Of a stretch of DNA of 64,000 nucleotides, positions 41,528 to 48,812 are shown in pieces (the first letter of the stretch is position 1; each line of letters opens with the position of its first letter). Location: assembly GCF_000745265.1 (NCBI RefSeq), contig NZ_JQNN01000001.1, positions 3,720,001 through 3,784,000 of the forward strand. Reading direction: 5' to 3'. The notes under the pieces are model-generated. The model made no database searches. It was not told where the DNA came from and worked only from the letters and a program-made list of their open reading frames with translations. A program made the translations under genes and the position numbers. The DNA is from Massilia sp. 9096 (lineage in GTDB: Bacteria > Pseudomonadota > Gammaproteobacteria > Burkholderiales > Burkholderiaceae_D).

Positions 41528-44062
41528 TCAAAACGGGAGCGGCTCATCGTCCTCTCCAGTCGTGTCTGCCCCTTGCCCCGCTACCGCTGCAGGGCGTTCG
41601 TAGTACCACTCGCGTGCGCCGCTCGATTCGCGGTGCTTTGTCCAACCGAACTTGCGCATGATCGCGCCTACACGCATCGTCTCGGCCTTCGCTGGTCCCA
41701 TCTTGGACAGCTCGATATGCAAGGCGCGCATGAGCAGCTCGCGCGCTGTGACGCGTACGAGCTTGCCTGCCATCGTTGGCTTTCCTTCGGAGTCCATGCC
41801 TTCCAGGTACTCCCAGACGCGGCCAGCCCATGGGTCCGGGATCTCCCGGCTCTGCTGCACCGGGTCGATCAGGCGGCGCTGTTGCTCGAAGGTTGGCCAC
41901 CACTGCACGCCTGCCTTCATGAGCGCGATCGCTTCGCCGAACAGCTGGTCGCGGTCGACCTTCAACGCTTCAACATCCAGCTTCCCGGTCTCCACCGGCC
42001 AGAAGCGCCGGTTGCCCGTCGTGTCCTTGAAGTACGCATCCTCGTTGGTCGACGCCGCAAAGGCGCACCGGCGGGGCACGTTCTTCATACGGCGTCCGTA
42101 GGGCTCTCGGAAGCGGTCGACCGTGCTGGACATGAACGCCTTGATCGCGGTCACCTCGGAGCGGTTGAACTGCTCGAGCTCGGCGACCTCATACAGCAGC
42201 ACTCCTTGGATCGACAGGTAGCCATCCTTGTCTCCCATCCGAAAGGGCGTATCGGCGAACCAGTCGCCACCCAACACCTTCAGCGAGGTCGACTTGCCCT
42301 GGCCCTGGCCACCCTCGAACACGGGCGCATGGTCGTTCTTCACGCCTGGCTTGTAGCCGCGCATCACGATGCCGATGAAGAACATGGTTGAGACCAGGCG
42401 CAGGTATTCGGAGTCGGCCGCGCCCCAATAGCGCGACAGCGCCGTCTCGACGCGCTTCTGACCGTCCCAGCCGGCGGCACAGCGGTCGAAGTAGTCGATC
42501 ACGGGGTCAAACTGGTGCCGGCGTGCCGCCTGCGCGACGCCCCGTTCGATATCGCCTACCGATGCCAGTACCAGGCCGTAGTTCTGGGCCAAGTGCATCC
42601 CGAGCTCGAAGTCGTCGGATTCCGTCCATTCGCCCGGCGTGCTCTTCCAAGGCGTCTTGCGCAGCTTCACCTGCAGCCCTGAGAACAGGTCGAGACCGAC
42701 CACGCCGCACAGCTTCGGATCGCCCTCCATCACCAGGTAGACGTTTTCGCGGCAACCCTTGATCCCGCCGTTAGCGGTCGGGATCAGCTTCATCCGCAAG
42801 GCCCGGCGATCGTCGCCGCCTGCGCCAGCGGGCAAAGGGGTAGAAGCGTCCTCGAACTGCTCCGATATTTGCTCGGTAACCCAGGCAGGCACCTCGTCAT
42901 GCGCGTCATGCACCTCGACGCGGCTCGGTGCCGCCGGCGCCGGCGCGCCCGCGTCGACTGCCCGCAGCTTCGTCGCCCAGCGCATGACTTCTTCTTCGGT
43001 CGCGCCACCTTCGATCAGATCCGCCACATCCCATCCGTCGGGCGTTTCACCAGGCGGGGGGATATCGACGAACAGAACGTTGCAGCCCTGCTCGCGCAGG
43101 ATTTCTGCGATCTTGAGCATTGCGCCCATGCCCGGCTGCTCGTGCTCTGGCATGAGCTTGCCGGCATGCTCGTGGCCTTCCTTGTAGGCCTTTGCGTCTG
43201 CATCAGCCCAGGCGATAACGTCACGGTCTCGGATTGAGGACCAGTCCGATTTCTTGATCGCCTTGCTGCCGCCAGACCAGGACAGGATCTCGAACGTATC
43301 GTTCATCATCGGAATCGACACCGCGGCGTCGACGCACTTCTCGCCCTCGACCAGGAGGACCGGCACGTCCGGACGGTGCGGCCCGCGCAGGTACAGGGGC
43401 CGCGGCTCAGGAAACGCCATCCAGTGCCATTCGCGCTTACCGGTGTCGGATGCAGCGAACACGCAGGGCAGCACTTCCTTGCCGACGCCGTCCGATCGAC
43501 GGAAGCGATAAATCACGCCCAGCAGCTGGCCGGCCTCGTCGCGATATTCCCAGTGCGCCTCTGGCCTGCCGCGCACCACGTGCGCTTTTGGATACGGACC
43601 GGCATCGGCTGGGACCGGCAAAATCGGTGTCCAGGATGGTTTTTTCTTACCGTCTGCCGGTGCTCCTACCCCTTTGTCCGCTGGCGCAGGCGCAGGATTC
43701 AGTCGTGCTGGCGCAGGCTTGACGAAAGAACGAATATCGCTCGGGCGCCGGTTGGTAACGTCCGCGATCGTGATGCCCAGGCGCTCGGCGAGCGCCCTGC
43801 ACGCTTGGCCGGGCTTGAGGTCATGCTTGAAGGCGTAGAGCGAGATCAGATCGCCGCCGGCTGCGCCGTCGGAAAAGTCGGACCAAACCCCAGCCTTCTC
43901 TCCAGTAAGGCGAATACGCAGCGACTGGCCGGCTTCGCCGGACCGAGATCCGATGCAGAATTCGTTTCCTTCCTTGACGCCGTTCGGGAACCACTCTTCG
44001 AGAAGCGAATGAATGGAGTTGAGCGCTGCGCGCCCAACTGTGGAAAAATCGTCCAGGGTCAC
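41528..44062 (-). CDS. Phage primase-helicase (TOPRIM + VirE/SF3-type ATPase)
   Basis: This 844-residue protein has an N-terminal region with SLRIRLTGEKAGVWSDFSDGAAGGDLISLYA (DNA-binding DUF typical of phage primases). A TOPRIM-like domain follows near residue 235-285 (VLLVEGEKCVDAA, VIAWADADA). The C-terminal virulence-associated E-type helicase has the P-loop EGGQGQGKST near 580 and the Asn/Arg finger region with CAFAASTNEDAYFKDTTGNRRFWPV. It should open and prime the phage origin, probably at the adjacent repeats. Confidence 0.92.
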   Translation of the reverse strand: MTLDDFSTVGRAALNSIHSLLEEWFPNGVKEGNEFCIGSRSGEAGQSLRIRLTGEKAGVWSDFSDGAAGGDLISLYAFKHDLKPGQACRALAERLGITIADVTNRRPSDIRSFVKPAPARLNPAPAPADKGVGAPADGKKKPSWTPILPVPADAGPYPKAHVVRGRPEAHWEYRDEAGQLLGVIYRFRRSDGVGKEVLPCVFAASDTGKREWHWMAFPEPRPLYLRGPHRPDVPVLLVEGEKCVDAAVSIPMMNDTFEILSWSGGSKAIKKSDWSSIRDRDVIAWADADAKAYKEGHEHAGKLMPEHEQPGMGAMLKIAEILREQGCNVLFVDIPPPGETPDGWDVADLIEGGATEEEVMRWATKLRAVDAGAPAPAAPSRVEVHDAHDEVPAWVTEQISEQFEDASTPLPAGAGGDDRRALRMKLIPTANGGIKGCRENVYLVMEGDPKLCGVVGLDLFSGLQVKLRKTPWKSTPGEWTESDDFELGMHLAQNYGLVLASVGDIERGVAQAARRHQFDPVIDYFDRCAAGWDGQKRVETALSRYWGAADSEYLRLVSTMFFIGIVMRGYKPGVKNDHAPVFEGGQGQGKSTSLKVLGGDWFADTPFRMGDKDGYLSIQGVLLYEVAELEQFNRSEVTAIKAFMSSTVDRFREPYGRRMKNVPRRCAFAASTNEDAYFKDTTGNRRFWPVETGKLDVEALKVDRDQLFGEAIALMKAGVQWWPTFEQQRRLIDPVQQSREIPDPWAGRVWEYLEGMDSEGKPTMAGKLVRVTARELLMRALHIELSKMGPAKAETMRVGAIMRKFGWTKHRESSGAREWYYERPAAVAGQGADTTGEDDEPLPF

Positions 44063-44478
44063 GCTGCTGCCTTCTTCCCATGCGGGATGACCTGGTCACC
44101 CAGGCGCGACGGGATATCGCGGTAGTGGAGCGCACCTGGGCGCATGACGCGCAGCGCCGGCCTGTTCTGTGTGGACAGCGGCCGTTGCGGCGCGGCTTGG
44201 CGCGACGTGGCAACGTCGCCGACCGCAGCCGCGGCATCGACGATGCCAAGGTAAGAGCGGCCGGCGGACGTCACACGGTAAGACTCGTTGACCAGCTCGA
44301 CCAGGTGCCAGGACAAAAGGCGCTCAACGACTTCGTACTGGAAGTCGCGCGCTGACTGTTCGTACGACGATTCCTGCATCCAGCCATAAAGGCTCTCTTG
44401 GCCAAGCATGTGCAGGTAGCCCAGCGCACGGTACGGCCAGCTGCCTCGGCGCGGCCCGGTATGCTTATTCGCCGCCAT
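44059..44478 (-). CDS. Hypothetical early protein, possible winged helix
   Basis: This 139-residue protein starts at ATG 44478. It contains YRALGYLHMLGQESLYGWMQESSYEQSARDFQYEVVERLLSWHLVELVNESYRVTSAGRSYLGI, which has the helix pattern of a winged helix domain. The tail is polar. It overlaps the primase start by 4 bases and the CII gene end by 14. Confidence 0.55.
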   Translation of the reverse strand: MAANKHTGPRRGSWPYRALGYLHMLGQESLYGWMQESSYEQSARDFQYEVVERLLSWHLVELVNESYRVTSAGRSYLGIVDAAAAVGDVATSRQAAPQRPLSTQNRPALRVMRPGALHYRDIPSRLGDQVIPHGKKAAA

Positions 44479-44935
44479 GTGCGCCTCCGCGATGGTTGAT
44501 CCCGTAGACGCGGACGATGAGCGCGAGCAGCTCGGATGCCGACTTCTGGATACCGATGACATCGCGCTCGAGAACGGCCTCTTCCTGCTTGTCGACGATG
44601 CAGTCATTGCTCAATGCGCTGTCGAAGTCACGCGAAAAATTGCCCAGCAGGACATACAGCTGATTGAATTTCTTCATCAGATCTTCGTTCTCGCACTCGG
44701 TGTCCGGCAGCTTGACGAACACGCCGCCGCTGGCCTGTGCGATCGCGTCAACGTAGTGCGTAGTCTCCGACAGCTGCTGCAGCGCGAGGGATTTTTCATC
44801 GGACAGCTTCTGATCCTTGACCTCGTAGATGCGGTTACGCAAGGCTGCAGGCGACATGCCGAGGTATGCGGCCGCAACATCCCATCCACCTTTTACCCTC
44901 TCGATCATATCGAGCTTCGCTTGACGCAACCCCAT
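44465..44935 (-). CDS. CII-type phage regulator (Phage_CP76 family)
   Basis: This 156-residue protein has the N-terminal helix-turn-helix GGWDVAAAYLGMSPAALRNRIYEV and the family core SLALQQLSETTHYVDAIAQASGGVFVKLP. The start at 44935 has AGGAGG 5 bases upstream. CII proteins of this family activate or time early promoters. It is divergent from the gene at 45024 around an inverted repeat that may be its operator. Confidence 0.88.
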   Translation of the reverse strand: MGLRQAKLDMIERVKGGWDVAAAYLGMSPAALRNRIYEVKDQKLSDEKSLALQQLSETTHYVDAIAQASGGVFVKLPDTECENEDLMKKFNQLYVLLGNFSRDFDSALSNDCIVDKQEEAVLERDVIGIQKSASELLALIVRVYGINHRGGAHGGE

Positions 44936-44960
44936 ACAGCCTCCTACTTTGTTTTGGTTT

Positions 44961-44990
44961 TGCAAACATTTACTTCGATGTAAATTTGCA
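44961..44990. promoter_or_regulatory. Inverted repeat between divergent early genes
   Basis: TGCAAACATTTAC (44961-44973) and GTAAATTTGCA (44980-44990) form an inverted repeat with one extra base. It lies in the 88-base gap between the CII-type gene and the gene at 45024. Confidence 0.55.
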
Positions 44991-45023
44991 TTGTTAAAAA
45001 GCTCACTACATGGATGACCAACG

Positions 45024-45317
45024 ATGAATCTCATAGAAGCCGTTCAACAGCGACATCTGCTGCATTGGCATGATCGGGGCTTAGTACGATCCATTGAGCC
45101 GCATGCTTTCGCGCTTTTTCCAGGCGGCAGACTCGTGATCATTGGTTTCCAAGTACGCGGCGGCCCTAACAGCGAACCGCAGAGCATTTGGAGAGTGATC
45201 GATGCAAGCGATGGCATTAGCGTCGACTCGCTGAGTAAGTTTTCACGCCAACGCATCGTTCCATCCCATCTGCTGTCTCAAATCTGTCAAACTCTTGCGC
45301 TGCCTTATTTCCAGTGA
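45024..45317 (+). CDS. Hypothetical protein in the immunity region
   Basis: This 97-residue protein has LLHWHDRGLVRSIEPHAFALFPGGRLVIIGFQVRGG, a pattern like the WYL-domain beta core, and SIWRVIDASDGISVDSLSKFSRQRI. The gene is divergent from CII and convergent with the Cro-like gene. It may bind a ligand or nucleic acid; no known homologue comes to mind. Confidence 0.6.
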   Translation: MNLIEAVQQRHLLHWHDRGLVRSIEPHAFALFPGGRLVIIGFQVRGGPNSEPQSIWRVIDASDGISVDSLSKFSRQRIVPSHLLSQICQTLALPYFQ

Positions 45318-45397
45318 GAAACTTTTTAGATGTGCGAATCCAACGCTTCACTAGCAAAATTTCGTTAGGAAAATTTAGAAAGTTAAAAGACCGCTGG

Positions 45398-45634
45398 TTA
45401 CTGCCGTGTTTCGGAGCAGACTGGAGTCTCGACGTAACGGGATGGGTAGATGAGTTGAAGCTCGTTCACCTCACCTTCAAACTCGCTGCAAATCCGCTCA
45501 GCCAACTGCGGACCCGGCACCTGGACCCCACGCTCGATGCGACTTAGATTCCCAACGTCGCTGCCTACGATCTTGGCCAATGCGTCCAGTGTCATGCCCC
45601 GTTTTTCACGAGCTAGTCGAAGAGGTGATTTCAT
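45398..45634 (-). CDS. Cro-like XRE-family repressor
   Basis: This 78-residue protein has a single helix-turn-helix domain (LRLAREKRGMTLDALAKIVGSDVGNLSRIERGVQVP). It starts at ATG 45634, facing the repressor gene. It shares the recognition stretch GNLSRIERG with the repressor, so both should bind the same operators, as Cro and CI do. A TATAAA -10 candidate (45669-45674, leftward) is flanked by operators. Confidence 0.85.
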   Translation of the reverse strand: MKSPLRLAREKRGMTLDALAKIVGSDVGNLSRIERGVQVPGPQLAERICSEFEGEVNELQLIYPSRYVETPVCSETRQ

Positions 45635-45654
45635 GGAATGTCTCGCTCCAAAAA

Positions 45655-45715
45655 TGCGTAATCCGCACTTTATACGAGAACACGGTGATGCGCAATACGC
45701 CTTGCGAGCCGCGCA
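45655..45715. promoter_or_regulatory. Three 13-bp operators between the divergent XRE genes
   Basis: TGCG-N5-CGCA-type sites occur at 45655-45667, 45689-45701 (last base C) and 45703-45715. The rightward repressor promoter candidate is TTGCGA (45702-45707), 17 bases, CACAAT (45725-45730). Confidence 0.75.
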
Positions 45716-45737
45716 TCAAAATCCCACAATTCAGCGC

Positions 45738-46133
45738 ATGACCGTAGGCGAAAAAATCAGGGCGATAAGAGTCGCCAAAGGAATGACCCTTGCGGAAGTT
45801 GAGGGTCGGGCAGGTCTTACTGACGGCAATCTCTCAAGAATCGAACGCGGAAAGCAATGGGCTAGCGAAGATGTCCTCCGCGCTATTGCGCAGGCCTTGC
45901 TGGTCCGAGTCGTCGAGTTCTTCGATGACGAAGAGATCCCAACCGCAGTGTCTGATGGGTACAGGCATCCAGCCACCCAGGAAATACGGTCGGCAATATC
46001 CCAAGCCGCAGACGAAGTACGCTTACTTACTGTTTACCGCCTCGCCAATGCCTCGGATCGAGCTGTAATCGACTCTGCTATCGATGATGTGATTGAGCGG
46101 CTTGACGTCGTCAGCATTCTTAACAAGCGATAG
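45738..46133 (+). CDS. Phage repressor (CI-like, no S24 domain)
   Basis: This 131-residue protein has an N-terminal XRE helix-turn-helix (6-60: IRAIRVAKGMTLAEVEGRAGLTDGNLSRIERG). The short C-terminal part has an SQAADEVRLLTVYRLANASDRAVIDSAIDDV helix pair. There is no S24/LexA-type peptidase domain, so RecA-driven self-cleavage is not expected. ATG 45738 is used because it lies after the operators and about 8 bases from the -10, which suggests a leaderless mRNA; longer frames would cross the operators. Confidence 0.85.
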   Translation: MTVGEKIRAIRVAKGMTLAEVEGRAGLTDGNLSRIERGKQWASEDVLRAIAQALLVRVVEFFDDEEIPTAVSDGYRHPATQEIRSAISQAADEVRLLTVYRLANASDRAVIDSAIDDVIERLDVVSILNKR

Positions 46134-46253
46134 CATGGGTCGGTTCTGAAGCGGAAAGCGCCTCTGCATATGCTTTGCCATAGAGCGTAGACGATCTCGG
46201 CCGTCTGGGCTCATCGTCACATAGATACTTATGAGTTCGTCAACTTCATTCAT
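46023..46253 (-). CDS. SOS-controlled small ORF antisense to the repressor end (antirepressor candidate)
   Basis: This 76-residue frame (MNEVDELISIYVTMSPDGRDRLRSMAKHMQRRFP...) starts 28 bases downstream of a LexA box and overlaps the last 111 bases of the repressor gene in antisense. The N-terminal half is an amphipathic helix pair as in small phage regulators. The ribosome site is weak. It could be an antirepressor like 186 Tum, or its transcript could interfere with the repressor mRNA. Confidence 0.55.
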   Translation of the reverse strand: MNEVDELISIYVTMSPDGRDRLRSMAKHMQRRFPLQNRPMLSLVKNADDVKPLNHIIDSRVDYSSIRGIGEAVNSK

Positions 46254-46280
46254 GAGGCGCTCGCGTGTGAATGTAAACAA

Positions 46281-46296
46281 CTGTACACCTATACAG
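46281..46296. promoter_or_regulatory. LexA (SOS) box in the immunity region
   Basis: CTGT, eight bases, ACAG (CTGTACACCTATACAG) matches the LexA consensus. It lies between the repressor and the rightward early promoter; a terminator at 46385 blocks rightward use, so its likely product is leftward. Confidence 0.75.
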
Positions 46297-46384
46297 TAGT
46301 TTTTGCCAGTAGTTAGACATCTTCGATTGCCACACGGATTCAAATGCTAGTAAACGCCGTGTTTTGGCGCTTCTCCTTCAGCTC

Positions 46385-46410
46385 AGCCCGCTACTAGCGG
46401 GCTTTTTTTT
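46385..46410 (+). terminator. Intrinsic terminator downstream of the repressor
   Basis: AGCCCGC-TACTA-GCGGGCT is followed by eight T. Confidence 0.88.
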
Positions 46411-46471
46411 GCCATCGAACCCGACCACAACCGTGCAAATGGATGTTGCTTAAATTATTTTGCTCGTTACA

Positions 46472-46508
46472 TGCGATTGACGCATTAAAATATAATGCGT
46501 AGTATGCA
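46472..46508 (+). promoter_or_regulatory. Rightward early promoter with repressor operators
   Basis: TATAAT at 46491-46496 is flanked by an exact TGCG-N5-CGCA site (46472-46484) and a near match (46496-46508, TGCG-N5-TGCA). A weak -35 (TTACAT) is at 46467-46472. Confidence 0.7.
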
Positions 46509-46552
46509 TCCATCGCAACCAAGCCCGGCAGGGCTGATGTCTGGAGAGCACA

Positions 46553-46699
46553 ATGATTTACTTCCTTGTAACGCTGAGAAAGGCTGGTGAACCGGTAAGG
46601 CACTACTTCCGCCCCGCTTATAACTCAGCGGCAGCTTATGACTTGGTCGCCGCCGAGCAAGGTGACGCCGTCTTCGGCATTACGGTCGTGCCGGCATGA
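46553..46699 (+). CDS. First rightward early gene, 48-residue protein
   Basis: This small frame reads MIYFLVTLRKAGEPVRHYFR... and ends at TGA 46697-46699. CTGGAGAG lies just upstream, and its stop overlaps the next ATG. It follows the repressor-controlled promoter directly, so it is the first early gene. No family is recognised. Confidence 0.7.
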   Translation: MIYFLVTLRKAGEPVRHYFRPAYNSAAAYDLVAAEQGDAVFGITVVPA

Positions 46700-47067
46700 A
46701 GCGCGCATCCCATACCCGCGCGCAGACGCCAGCGATCGGTACCGGCGAGCTGCACCAGGCGCTCGAGGATGAGCGGAACCGAATTCAGCTCGCTGAGTTC
46801 TGCAGTGCACACGTCTGCACTCCTGACCAAGTGTCGAACGATGGCAAGCGCCTCTACCTGCCGCGCGTGCTGCAGCTGATGCGCGACCGCGGCTACCAGG
46901 TCTCGGAACCGGCACCCGCGCCCCACCAACCGAAACGCGGATTTACCGCTTGGCTCGTCCATGTGCGCATCAAGTCCGCCGAGTTCGACCTTGGCTTCTA
47001 TACCCCTGACGCCGGCAAGGCCGGACCTGTCAGGAAACCTCAGCCGTCCAACCTGGAGCATGCATGA
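46696..47067 (+). CDS. Hypothetical early phage protein
   Basis: This 123-residue protein has a central VCTPDQVSNDGKRLYLPRVLQLMRDRGYQVSEPA segment. It carries an altered copy of the phage palindrome at 46805-46820 in its coding sequence. It overlaps both neighbours by 4 bases. Function unknown. Confidence 0.6.
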   Translation: MKRASHTRAQTPAIGTGELHQALEDERNRIQLAEFCSAHVCTPDQVSNDGKRLYLPRVLQLMRDRGYQVSEPAPAPHQPKRGFTAWLVHVRIKSAEFDLGFYTPDAGKAGPVRKPQPSNLEHA

Positions 47068-47438
47068 GCACGATCAAAACCGTTAACGTCGCAGCGGCGG
47101 GCCCGCTTTGCGTGAAATGCGCCAACGTCATCAAAACGATCAAGGACGGGATGCTATGCGCCGCTCCTCAGATCCTCAAAGACGTTTCGCTTGTGACTGG
47201 AATTCAAGCAGCGCCGGCCTGCGCATCCGCCCGCGCAGACCAAGGTGAATGCACGCCTAGCGGCCTGTTTTTCATCGCTGCAGATGAGGCAATTGCTTAC
47301 GATGACAAGCCTGCAGCAATTGCCTGCCCTGCTTCTTCGATCGCGCTCCCCAACCCGCGCATCGAATCACCAACATCGAGCCGTGCAATGTCTTCGAGCG
47401 CCGGTGCAACCCGCCCGGCTACTACAGCCGCCAAGTAG
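47064..47438 (+). CDS. Cysteine-rich early phage protein
   Basis: This 124-residue protein has the pattern CVKCANV...LCAAPQ...V.G...ACASAR...GECTPSGLFF, typical of small phage proteins that bind zinc. The last 45 residues are low complexity and overlap the opposite gene at 47297-47605 by 142 bases. The zinc role is inferred. Confidence 0.6.
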   Translation: MSTIKTVNVAAAGPLCVKCANVIKTIKDGMLCAAPQILKDVSLVTGIQAAPACASARADQGECTPSGLFFIAADEAIAYDDKPAAIACPASSIALPNPRIESPTSSRAMSSSAGATRPATTAAK

Positions 47439-47605
47439 TCATGAGAAGCAGCTTGGATGAAGGCCGCGACGATCTGAGGAAATTTCTCTGCCGCGCCTTC
47501 CCCCATTCTTTTTTCGACAGCCTCGATGGCTTCGTGCAAATAGACGTCGGCTGTCATTGAAGCTTGATGCATCAGAGTTTCCAGGCTTGCTACACGTTCA
47601 CTCAT
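47297..47605 (-). CDS. Hypothetical leftward protein in the early region
   Basis: This 102-residue helical protein starts at ATG 47605 with AAGGGGAA upstream (SERVASLETLMHQASMTADVYLHEAIEAVEKRMG). It runs against the early operon and overlaps the end of the preceding gene. It may be expressed in the lysogen. No function is recognised. Confidence 0.55.
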   Translation of the reverse strand: MSERVASLETLMHQASMTADVYLHEAIEAVEKRMGEGAAEKFPQIVAAFIQAASHDYLAAVVAGRVAPALEDIARLDVGDSMRGLGSAIEEAGQAIAAGLSS

Positions 47606-47648
47606 TTCGATTCCCCTTGTCAAAAGCCAATCCTAACACTGGAAATGC

Positions 47649-47924
47649 ATGAGAGACCTCAGCAGAGAAGCTATATCCACCATCGTGCACGCATTGATTT
47701 CCGCACGCATAGCCGACGCCAAAGCTTACCAAGACGCTGGTGCTCTAGGCCACCTGATTTATCAGGCGACGATCCAACAAAGGCTCGATGAGAATGCGGC
47801 AGCCCTCCGCGAGCTGAACCAAGATGTGGCGCCATGGCTCCAGTTCCACTCGCAACTGCGCGATGTGTTTGCAGTGCCGTCTGCAGCAGATACCGACACA
47901 GCTCAAGGGAGCGCGTCATGCTAA
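47649..47924 (+). CDS. Hypothetical early phage protein
   Basis: This 91-residue helical protein has ISARIADAKAYQDAGALGHLIYQATIQQRLDENAAALRELN. It is divergent from the 102-residue gene and coupled to the next gene by a 7-base overlap. No family is recognised. Confidence 0.55.
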   Translation: MRDLSREAISTIVHALISARIADAKAYQDAGALGHLIYQATIQQRLDENAAALRELNQDVAPWLQFHSQLRDVFAVPSAADTDTAQGSASC

Positions 47925-48112
47925 CGACCATTCTCTTTTCATTTGCGCGCTCACCGGTCACGGCATGGGTGGTCCGCCGTACGCTGCGCCTCCTGTTGGG
48001 CCGGCATTATGGCTTCGCCTCCGCGCTCGCGCGACAGATCGGCATGAGCTTCGGCCTCAATTCCCATCGTAGAAAAACCGTGATTTCTCACGTTAATTCC
48101 TTGCGCAAGTAA
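47918..48112 (+). CDS. Small basic protein with one hydrophobic segment
   Basis: This 64-residue protein starts at ATG 47918 with AAGGGAG upstream. MLTTILFSFARSPVTAWVVRRTLRLLLG may associate with the membrane; the tail is basic. Function unknown. Confidence 0.5.
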   Translation: MLTTILFSFARSPVTAWVVRRTLRLLLGRHYGFASALARQIGMSFGLNSHRRKTVISHVNSLRK

Positions 48113-48117
48113 CGAGC

Positions 48118-48441
48118 ATGACGACCATCGCCAACCATACGGAAGCACCAAAACCCGAAAAGCGCCGTGGCCGGCCGTCGACGGGAAATGCATTAAGTGA
48201 CTCTCAACGCCAGGCACGGCGCCGCGAAAAATTGGCGGCTGAGGGCAAGGCCATCTTGCCTCCAGTCGTCGTTAGACAAGACGTGCAGCACGCGCTTGAG
48301 AAGTTCATCGAGTTCAAGGACATGACTCTTGGCGACGCGATCGACAGGATCGTCCGCGACCGGCTACTTAGGAAGCGCTCAGGCAAACGAAAATCCGCAC
48401 GCGTGACCGCTGTACAAGCCCAGACCAAGACAGACCAGTGA
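48118..48441 (+). CDS. Ribbon-helix-helix-like DNA-binding protein candidate
   Basis: This 107-residue very basic protein opens with a polar KRRGRPSTGNALSDSQRQARRREKLAAEGKAIL tail. A segment ILPPVVVRQDVQHALEKFIEFKDMTLGDAIDRIVRDRLL follows, with the strand-helix-helix order of CopG/MetJ proteins. Its stop overlaps the GTG of the next gene. It could be an early regulator. Confidence 0.6.
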   Translation: MTTIANHTEAPKPEKRRGRPSTGNALSDSQRQARRREKLAAEGKAILPPVVVRQDVQHALEKFIEFKDMTLGDAIDRIVRDRLLRKRSGKRKSARVTAVQAQTKTDQ

Positions 48442-48719
48442 GTATGGAAACGAACGATAACGACCTCATCAACCGTTTGGCCGCGGCTTTAGCCGATCGC
48501 ATCCGGCCGGCAATCCCCTTCGAGTACGAGATGTGGGACATCGCGACGATCGCGTCCTGTATGAAGCTCAGCGAGGCGCAGGTACGCGAGCGCCTGGCGC
48601 CGCAGCCAGACTTCCCGAAGGCGGTCAGGTTACCGACTACCACCGGCGGCAAGGGCCACGCCCGGTATCGAGCCAAGGAAGTGTTTGCGTGGATGATGAA
48701 GTACCAGGACAAGCACTAA
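48438..48719 (+). CDS. AlpA/excisionase-like DNA-binding protein
   Basis: This 93-residue protein (GTG 48438, or ATG 48444) has the winged helix pattern of AlpA/Xis proteins: MWDIATIASCMKLSEAQVRERLAPQPDFPKAVRLP and HARYRAKEVFAWM. It is the last gene of the early operon before the tandem repeats and terminator. It is the best candidate for the phage excisionase. Confidence 0.7.
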   Translation: MSMETNDNDLINRLAAALADRIRPAIPFEYEMWDIATIASCMKLSEAQVRERLAPQPDFPKAVRLPTTTGGKGHARYRAKEVFAWMMKYQDKH

Positions 48720-48722
48720 GGT

Positions 48723-48790
48723 CGCGATCGGGAACCGAAACGGTTCCGCGATCGGGAACCGAAACGGTTCCGCGATCGGGAACCGAAACG
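48723..48790. repeat. 24-bp tandem repeats with internal hairpins
   Basis: Units start at 48723, 48747 and 48771 (the last one cut short). Each full unit contains GGAACCG-AAA-CGGTTCC, a 7-bp hairpin. The array lies between the AlpA-like gene and the operon terminator. Confidence 0.85.
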
Positions 48791-48812
48791 CCACCCTCGA
48801 GGTGGCTTTTTT
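48790..48812 (+). terminator. Terminator of the rightward early operon
   Basis: GCCACC-CTCGA-GGTGGC is followed by six T. The T tract overlaps the stop of the opposite gene. Confidence 0.85.

Noticed and set aside
41119..41547. Open frames in both directions across the repeat region before the primase gene
   Set aside because: They encode the mirrored inverted repeat (RRLDEPSIHAG-type peptides), have no ribosome sites and cover a likely origin.
48723..48790. CRISPR-like appearance of the 24-bp repeats
   Set aside because: The units are contiguous with no spacers and no cas genes are near.
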